This document shows positions 39,550-43,423 of a stretch of 43,423 nucleotides of DNA, in pieces. The stretch's first letter is position 1. Every line of letters begins with the position of its first letter. Both the position numbers and the translations under genes were made by a program. This DNA is from Aeromonas rivuli (GTDB lineage: Bacteria; Pseudomonadota; Gammaproteobacteria; Enterobacterales; Aeromonadaceae). The stretch is from the NCBI RefSeq assembly GCF_000820045.1, contig NZ_CDBJ01000050.1:1-43423 (forward strand), in the 5' to 3' direction. The notes under the pieces were generated by a model. It did not search any database and was not told the DNA's origin. It saw only the letters and a list, made by a program, of their open reading frames with translations.

Positions 39550-40034
39550 GATTCTCCCGAGGTTATGGCGGGCATGGTTTTGGTTCCCCCTCCAGTCCGC
39601 CGAGGGGAAGGGGCAAGGTCAGGAGCGCCATCAGGGATGATGGCGCAGCCGCAGCCGGCACAGGGATGTGCCGTCTGCGGCGGTCCGTCCGACCTTGCAC
39701 CTGACCCGAGGGAAACCGCGTAGCGGTCGGATTGGCGGGGGAAAAGACCTTTGGTGACTTTGGGTCTTTCCAAAGTCACTCGCCCCAGCCCGAAGGGCGG
39801 GCGAACCCCCTTCGAGGCCAGCGGCCTCGCGTCCTGCACGGCGAAGCCGTGCCATCAGGCTAACCGCAGCAGCGGAGTTCGGCCCAACTCCCCAAACATC
39901 ACGAAACGGACGATTACGCCTACCGGCTAATCGACCCTACGATTGCACGGCAGCGCCGTGCCATCAGACTTGCCACAGGCACGAAGTCTGGCCGAACTCA
40001 CCGGGGGCCACCGGTAAAGGGGGCCTGGCCGCCC
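39550..40034. other. Hairpin-rich non-coding region
   Basis: About 480 bp with a chain of small perfect stems: 39754-39763/39770-39779 (10 bp), 39788-39791/39795-39798, 39813-39819/39823-39829 (CGAGGCC-AGC-GGCCTCG), 39836-39842/39846-39852 (GCACGGC-GAA-GCCGTGC), 39864-39867/39872-39875 and 39945-39951/39955-39961 (GCACGGC-AGC-GCCGTGC). The last and fourth stems are each followed by similar sequence (CCATCAG... then ...AACTC), so they are diverged copies of one unit. A 97-codon minus-strand frame (39546-39839) has no ribosome site and no family features. Confidence 0.6.
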
Positions 40035-41300
40035 CTATCGGCCCAGGAAGGGTTCCCAGTCCTTGAACACCGGCTGCAACCCAGCCTGCCTGACGGCGGC
40101 GGCTACCTCACCCAGCGGGCGAGCATCGTGGATGGCGAACTGCTCCAGCTCTTCTTTATCCCCTTCTGCATAACCCCCCGGCTGGGTGCGCGATTCCGCC
40201 GACATCTGGGTGATGCCAAGGCGCAGGGCGCCGTTGCGAAACGCCGGGGATTCCCGGGTGGAGAGCGACAACTCCAGGGTCGGCGAGAAGAGGCGCCAGG
40301 CACAGATAAGCTGCACCAGTTGCCTGTCCGACATGGTCACCTCGGGCTCCAGCCCCCCGGTGCAGGGGCGCAGCCGCGGGAAGGAGAGCGAATAGCGGCT
40401 CTGCCAGTGGTGACGCTCCATCCAGGCCAGATGCTCGGCGACGAAGTAGCTGTCGGCGCGCCAGTCCGGCGAGAGGCCGATCAGCGCGCCGAGGCCAATC
40501 TTGTCAACCCCGGCGCGCCCCAGCCGGTCAGGGGTGGCGAGGCGCCACTCGATGTCCTGCTTGTTGCCGCGCAGGTGGTGGCGGGCATAGGCGGGGGCGT
40601 GGTAGGTCTCCTGGTAGACCATGACGGCATCCAGGCCTAAGGTTTTCAGCTCGGCGTATTCGGCCTGCGACAGGGGCTGCACCTCCATCGCCAGGGTGCT
40701 GAAGTGGCGGCGGATCCGCGGCAGGTGCTCACGAAAGTAGTCCATGCCCACCTTGGTCTCGTGCTCGCCGGTCACCAGCAGCACGCTGTCGAAGCCGCGC
40801 GCCTTGAGGGCCAGGCACTCGCGCTCGATTTCCTCGGCATTCAGGGTCTTGCGCTTCAAGCGGTTGCTCATGGAGAAACCGCAATAGCTGCAATCGTTGG
40901 CGCACAGGTTCGACAGATAGAGGGGCACGTAGAAACCCACCGTATTGCCGAAACGCTGGCGGGTGAGGCGCTCCGCCAGCTCCGCCATCCGGGGCAGGAA
41001 GGGCTCGGCAGCCGGGGAGATAAGCGCCATAAAGTCCTGCAGGGTGCGGCGGGGCGCCGCCAGCGCCCGCTCGACATCCCGGGCCGTCTTGGCGCGGATC
41101 TGCATGCCGATATCGTCCCACTCCAGCTCGCGCCAGCGGTCGATAAAGGAGGGTTCTGCTTCCTGCGCCCTCACCCCCGACGCCCTCACCCCCAGCCCCT
41201 CTCCCAGAGGGAGAGGGGGGCACAGTGCGGCAGAATCGGGGGACGCGTCGAAAGAGGGCATTGCCATTGGCTCTCGCCCTAAGCCAGCATCATGATTCAT
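40035..41300 (-). CDS. thiH: 2-iminoacetate synthase ThiH
   Basis: 421 residues. A radical-SAM enzyme that splits tyrosine to give dehydroglycine (2-iminoacetate) for the thiazole ring. The [4Fe-4S] motif is CANDCSYC, followed by [34 protein letters not shown] and [15 protein letters not shown]. It is about 44 residues longer than E. coli ThiH (377) at the N-terminus because of an in-frame palindromic insert; the conserved part begins at about [12 protein letters not shown]. The ATG at 41300 overlaps the thiG stop (ATGA). The catalytic core looks intact. Confidence 0.95.
   Translation of the reverse strand: MNHDAGLGREPMAMPSFDASPDSAALCPPLPLGEGLGVRASGVRAQEAEPSFIDRWRELEWDDIGMQIRAKTARDVERALAAPRRTLQDFMALISPAAEPFLPRMAELAERLTRQRFGNTVGFYVPLYLSNLCANDCSYCGFSMSNRLKRKTLNAEEIERECLALKARGFDSVLLVTGEHETKVGMDYFREHLPRIRRHFSTLAMEVQPLSQAEYAELKTLGLDAVMVYQETYHAPAYARHHLRGNKQDIEWRLATPDRLGRAGVDKIGLGALIGLSPDWRADSYFVAEHLAWMERHHWQSRYSLSFPRLRPCTGGLEPEVTMSDRQLVQLICAWRLFSPTLELSLSTRESPAFRNGALRLGITQMSAESRTQPGGYAEGDKEELEQFAIHDARPLGEVAAAVRQAGLQPVFKDWEPFLGR
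41154..41258. repeat. 105-bp palindromic insert within thiH
   Basis: The core is a 10-bp perfect stem (41196-41205/41209-41218, CCCCTCTCCC with its complement). Before it, GCCCTCACCCCC occurs twice in tandem. It is bounded by imperfect direct repeats, GTCGATAAAGGAGGG (41139-41153) and GTCGAAAGAGGG (41247-41258), encoding PSFID and PSFD. Its length is exactly 35 codons, so the frame is kept. The translated part [13 protein letters not shown] is typical of a dispersed proteobacterial repeat. Confidence 0.8.
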
Positions 41301-42064
41301 AACGCCCCCAGGAAATCGGTCAGAGGGCTGGAAGCCTGGGCCTGGCTGCCGCGCGCCCCGAGGCCCGCCTCATAGGCGCTGCGACCGGCCTCGCAGGCGA
41401 GCGCGAAGGCGCGGCCCATGGCGACAGGATCCCCGCTCACGGCGATGGCCGTGTTCACCAGCACGGCGTCGGCGCCCAGCTCGAAGGCCGCTGCCGCGTG
41501 GCTCGGCGCCCCTATCCCTGCGTCCACCACCACGGGCACCCTGGCCTGTTCGACGATGATGGAGAGGAAATCCCGGGTCACCAGCCCCTGATTGGAGCCG
41601 ATGGGAGCGCCCAGCGGCATGACGGCGGCGCAGCCCACCTCTTCGAGCCGCTTGCAGAGCACGGGATCGGCCCCGCAGTAGGGCAGCACCACGAAGCCCT
41701 CCTTCACCAGCTGTTCGGCGGCTTTCAGCGTTTCTATGGGATCCGGCAGCAGGTACTTGGGATCGGGGTGGATCTCGAGCTTGAGCCAGTTGGTGCCGAG
41801 CGCCTCCCGGGCCAGGTGGGCGGCAAACACCGCCTCGGCGGCTGTCTTGGCACCGGAGGTGTTGGGCAGCAGCTTGACCCCGAGGGCCAGCAAGGGGCTC
41901 AGGATGTCGTCGTGGCGCTTGCCGGGCTCGAGGCGCTTGATGGCCATGGTCACCAGTTGGGAGCCGCTCGCCGCTATGGCGGCGGCCATCAGCTCGGGGT
42001 GGGCAAACTTGCCGGTGCCGGTGAAGAGGCGCGATGAGAAGGTGTGGTTCGCAATGGTCAGCAT
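41297..42064 (-). CDS. thiG: Thiazole synthase ThiG
   Basis: 255 residues (E. coli 256), a TIM barrel that joins deoxyxylulose phosphate, the ThiS thiocarboxylate and dehydroglycine into thiazole phosphate. Blocks [54 protein letters not shown] and [14 protein letters not shown] are conserved. GGAGG precedes the ATG at 42064. One base separates it from thiS, and its end overlaps thiH. The upstream frame extension is not part of the protein. Confidence 0.97.
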   Translation of the reverse strand: MLTIANHTFSSRLFTGTGKFAHPELMAAAIAASGSQLVTMAIKRLEPGKRHDDILSPLLALGVKLLPNTSGAKTAAEAVFAAHLAREALGTNWLKLEIHPDPKYLLPDPIETLKAAEQLVKEGFVVLPYCGADPVLCKRLEEVGCAAVMPLGAPIGSNQGLVTRDFLSIIVEQARVPVVVDAGIGAPSHAAAAFELGADAVLVNTAIAVSGDPVAMGRAFALACEAGRSAYEAGLGARGSQAQASSPLTDFLGAL

Positions 42065-42065
42065 C

Positions 42066-42266
42066 TCAGCCTCCGGCGATGGCAGTGAAAAGGTGGATCT
42101 CGTCCCCGTCATTGAGGCGGGTCTCTGGCCAGCGGCTGCGGGGCAGCACGGCGCCATTGAGGGCCACCGCCACCCCCTGGGGGGCAATCTCCTGCACCGC
42201 CAGCAGCTCGGTCAGGCGCTGGCCGGTGGGCAGCGTCAGCTCGATATCGTTCAATCGAATATTCAT
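42066..42266 (-). CDS. thiS: Sulfur-carrier protein ThiS
   Basis: 66 residues, ubiquitin-like fold, ending in the required Gly-Gly (FTAIAGG). ThiF adenylates this end and it is then thiocarboxylated to donate sulfur to ThiG. The gene overlaps thiF by four bases (ATGA-type) and is one base from thiG, so translation is tightly coupled. Confidence 0.97.
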   Translation of the reverse strand: MNIRLNDIELTLPTGQRLTELLAVQEIAPQGVAVALNGAVLPRSRWPETRLNDGDEIHLFTAIAGG

Positions 42267-43036
42267 TGGTCATCCTTATGGCTGCCACACACCGGGCAAG
42301 CGGGATCGGGGGGCAGGCGCAGCGTCTGCCACTCATGGGCCAGGGCATCGAAGCGGCGCAGGGTGCCCGCCACCGGGCTGGGACGCCCGAGCAGCAGTTT
42401 CAGTGCCTCCAGCGCCTGCAGGGAACCCATCACCCCCACCAGGGGGCCGGTAACGCCGCTGCTCTGGCAGCTCTCCCTGATTTCGGTATCCGCCGGGTAG
42501 AGGCAGGCGTAGCAGGGGTGCTCAGGGGTGCTTCGCACCATCAACTGACCCTGCCAGCCGACCGCGGCGGCGGAGATCCAGGGTTTGCCCTGGGCCACGC
42601 AGGCGGCGTTGATGGCGTGGCGGCTGGCCAGGTTGTCGCAGCAGTCGACAACCAGATCCACCTCGGCCACGAAGGCTGGCAGACTAGTCCCATCGAGGTG
42701 CTGGTTGATGGCGATCAGCTCGACGTGGGGGTTGTGGGCCGCCAACCGTTCCCGGGCCAGCTCGGCCTTGGAGCGGCGCAGCCCCTCCCCATCGAACAGG
42801 ATCTGGCGCGGCAGGTTGCTGGAATCCACCACGTCGCCGTCGGCGAGCCACAGGGTGCCGACACCGGCCCCAGCGAGATAGAGGGCGAGCGGCGAGCCGA
42901 GGCCGCCGAGGCCGACGATCAGCACCGACTTGGCTTTCAGCCTCACCTGCCCCTCCTCCCCTATCTCGGCGAGCATCAGCTGGCGGCCATAGCGCAGATA
43001 CTCTTCGTCACTTAGAGATGCCTCGTCAGAGCGCAT
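42263..43036 (-). CDS. thiF: ThiS adenylyltransferase ThiF
   Basis: 257 residues, an E1-like enzyme. The nucleotide-binding [21 protein letters not shown], the catalytic region [15 protein letters not shown] and two zinc-binding CxxC pairs (CYAC and CPVC) are present. It adenylates the ThiS tail. The start at 43036 lies inside the end of thiE (overlap about 11 bp). Confidence 0.97.
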   Translation of the reverse strand: MRSDEASLSDEEYLRYGRQLMLAEIGEEGQVRLKAKSVLIVGLGGLGSPLALYLAGAGVGTLWLADGDVVDSSNLPRQILFDGEGLRRSKAELARERLAAHNPHVELIAINQHLDGTSLPAFVAEVDLVVDCCDNLASRHAINAACVAQGKPWISAAAVGWQGQLMVRSTPEHPCYACLYPADTEIRESCQSSGVTGPLVGVMGSLQALEALKLLLGRPSPVAGTLRRFDALAHEWQTLRLPPDPACPVCGSHKDDQ

Positions 43037-43423
43037 GTGCCACCTCCTGCGCCGCTATGGCGGAGCGCGCCGGATCCCCGGCCCCCACGGCGGCCAGCAG
43101 ACGGGCCGTGGCCCCCTGCCAGTCGTCGCTCCCTGTGATGGCGGAGACCAGGGCGATGCTGCCCACCCCGCTCTCCTTCACCGCCACTATGCGCTCCTCG
43201 CTAATGCCGCCGATGGCGACAGTGGGCCAGTCCTGCATCAGGGAGCGGTAGTGGTGCAGCCGCACCAGCCCCTGGGGGCGGGACGGCATCTGCTTGGTGT
43301 TGGTGGGGAAGATATGACCCAGGGCTATATAGGAGGGTGCCAACTCCCGGGCCCGCATCAGCTCGAAGTAGCCGTGGGTGGAGATGCCAAGGCGCAGGCC
43401 GGCGGCCTGAATGGCGGCGAGAT
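43026..43423 (-). CDS. thiE: Thiamine-phosphate synthase ThiE, 5' end outside window
   Basis: C-terminal ~131 residues only, open to the window edge. [35 protein letters not shown] and [12 protein letters not shown] are the TIM-barrel phosphate and pyrimidine-binding parts of ThiE, which joins the thiazole phosphate with hydroxymethylpyrimidine pyrophosphate. Gene order E-F-S-G-H matches E. coli, so thiC, and its TPP riboswitch, probably lie just beyond the edge. Confidence 0.95.
   Translation of the reverse strand, partial: LAAIQAAGLRLGISTHGYFELMRARELAPSYIALGHIFPTNTKQMPSRPQGLVRLHHYRSLMQDWPTVAIGGISEERIVAVKESGVGSIALVSAITGSDDWQGATARLLAAVGAGDPARSAIAAQEVAHAL

Noticed and set aside
39546..39839. 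A 97-codon minus-strand open frame in the hairpin-rich region
   Set aside because: No ribosome site; its residues come from hairpin stems, and similar translations arise from repeated non-coding DNA.

Overview
The window looks like a chromosomal segment of an Aeromonas-like gammaproteobacterium (inference). The base composition is GC-rich, and most proteins look like Enterobacteriaceae or Vibrio homologues: MetF under tandem MetJ boxes, the SutR/YdcO pair, UvrA with a LexA box, a Vibrio-type IrgA receptor, TcyP, a YjbD-like protein and a thiE-F-S-G-H operon. Nothing points to a plasmid or prophage. The visible mobile DNA is one REP-associated transposase unit near 38.8-39.5 kb and one small palindromic insert inside thiH.

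Layout. 0-3.3 kb: nnrS, then a divergent sutR-like regulator and BenE-type transporter. 3.4-5.4 kb: metF and a GNAT acetyltransferase. 5.5-8.9 kb: a translationally coupled chemoreceptor and periplasmic binding-protein pair with no transporter beside it. 9.1-10.2 kb: an OmpW porin and a possible small membrane protein. 10.3-13.2 kb: uvrA. 13.2-18.5 kb: a complete curli locus, all on the minus strand, in the order regulator-csgE-csgF-csgG-csgB-csgA-csgC, lying between uvrA and ssb. 19.0-22.2 kb: ssb, a small solute-binding protein, a 40-residue basic protein, a YjbD-like protein and a CspA-family cold-shock gene with a typical long leader. 22.3-24.4 kb: an irgA-like receptor behind a Fur-box-like site. 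24.5-27.2 kb: an OmpR-type two-component system divergent from a small Spy/CpxP-like periplasmic protein. 27.3-36.9 kb: mostly single genes (BamE-like protein, PAS-GGDEF cyclase, methyltransferase, GNAT, acyltransferase, beta-barrel, tcyP, an exported SurE with a lipoprotein, ExoD). 36.9-40.0 kb: the least ordinary part, with a 106-bp tandem repeat, an LpoB-like lipoprotein, a CatB/Vat-like acetyltransferase, the REP/RAYT unit and about 0.48 kb of hairpin-rich non-coding DNA. 40.0-43.4 kb: the thiamine thiazole operon, cut by the window end inside thiE.

How the parts work together. The curli genes form one module: the regulator overlaps csgE by one base, csgEFG encode the secretion machinery and end at a strong terminator, and csgBA plus csgC encode the fibre subunits and a periplasmic chaperone. 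The major curlin is about 3.5 times the E. coli length. ThiF, ThiS, ThiG and ThiH with ThiE build and join the thiazole of thiamine. No wholly new system is evident. The observations most worth following up are the oversized curlin in the ssb-uvrA interval, the REP-flanked transposase, the in-frame palindromic insert in thiH, the chemoreceptor/binding-protein pair with a disordered tail, the 106-bp tandem repeat and the hairpin-rich block.
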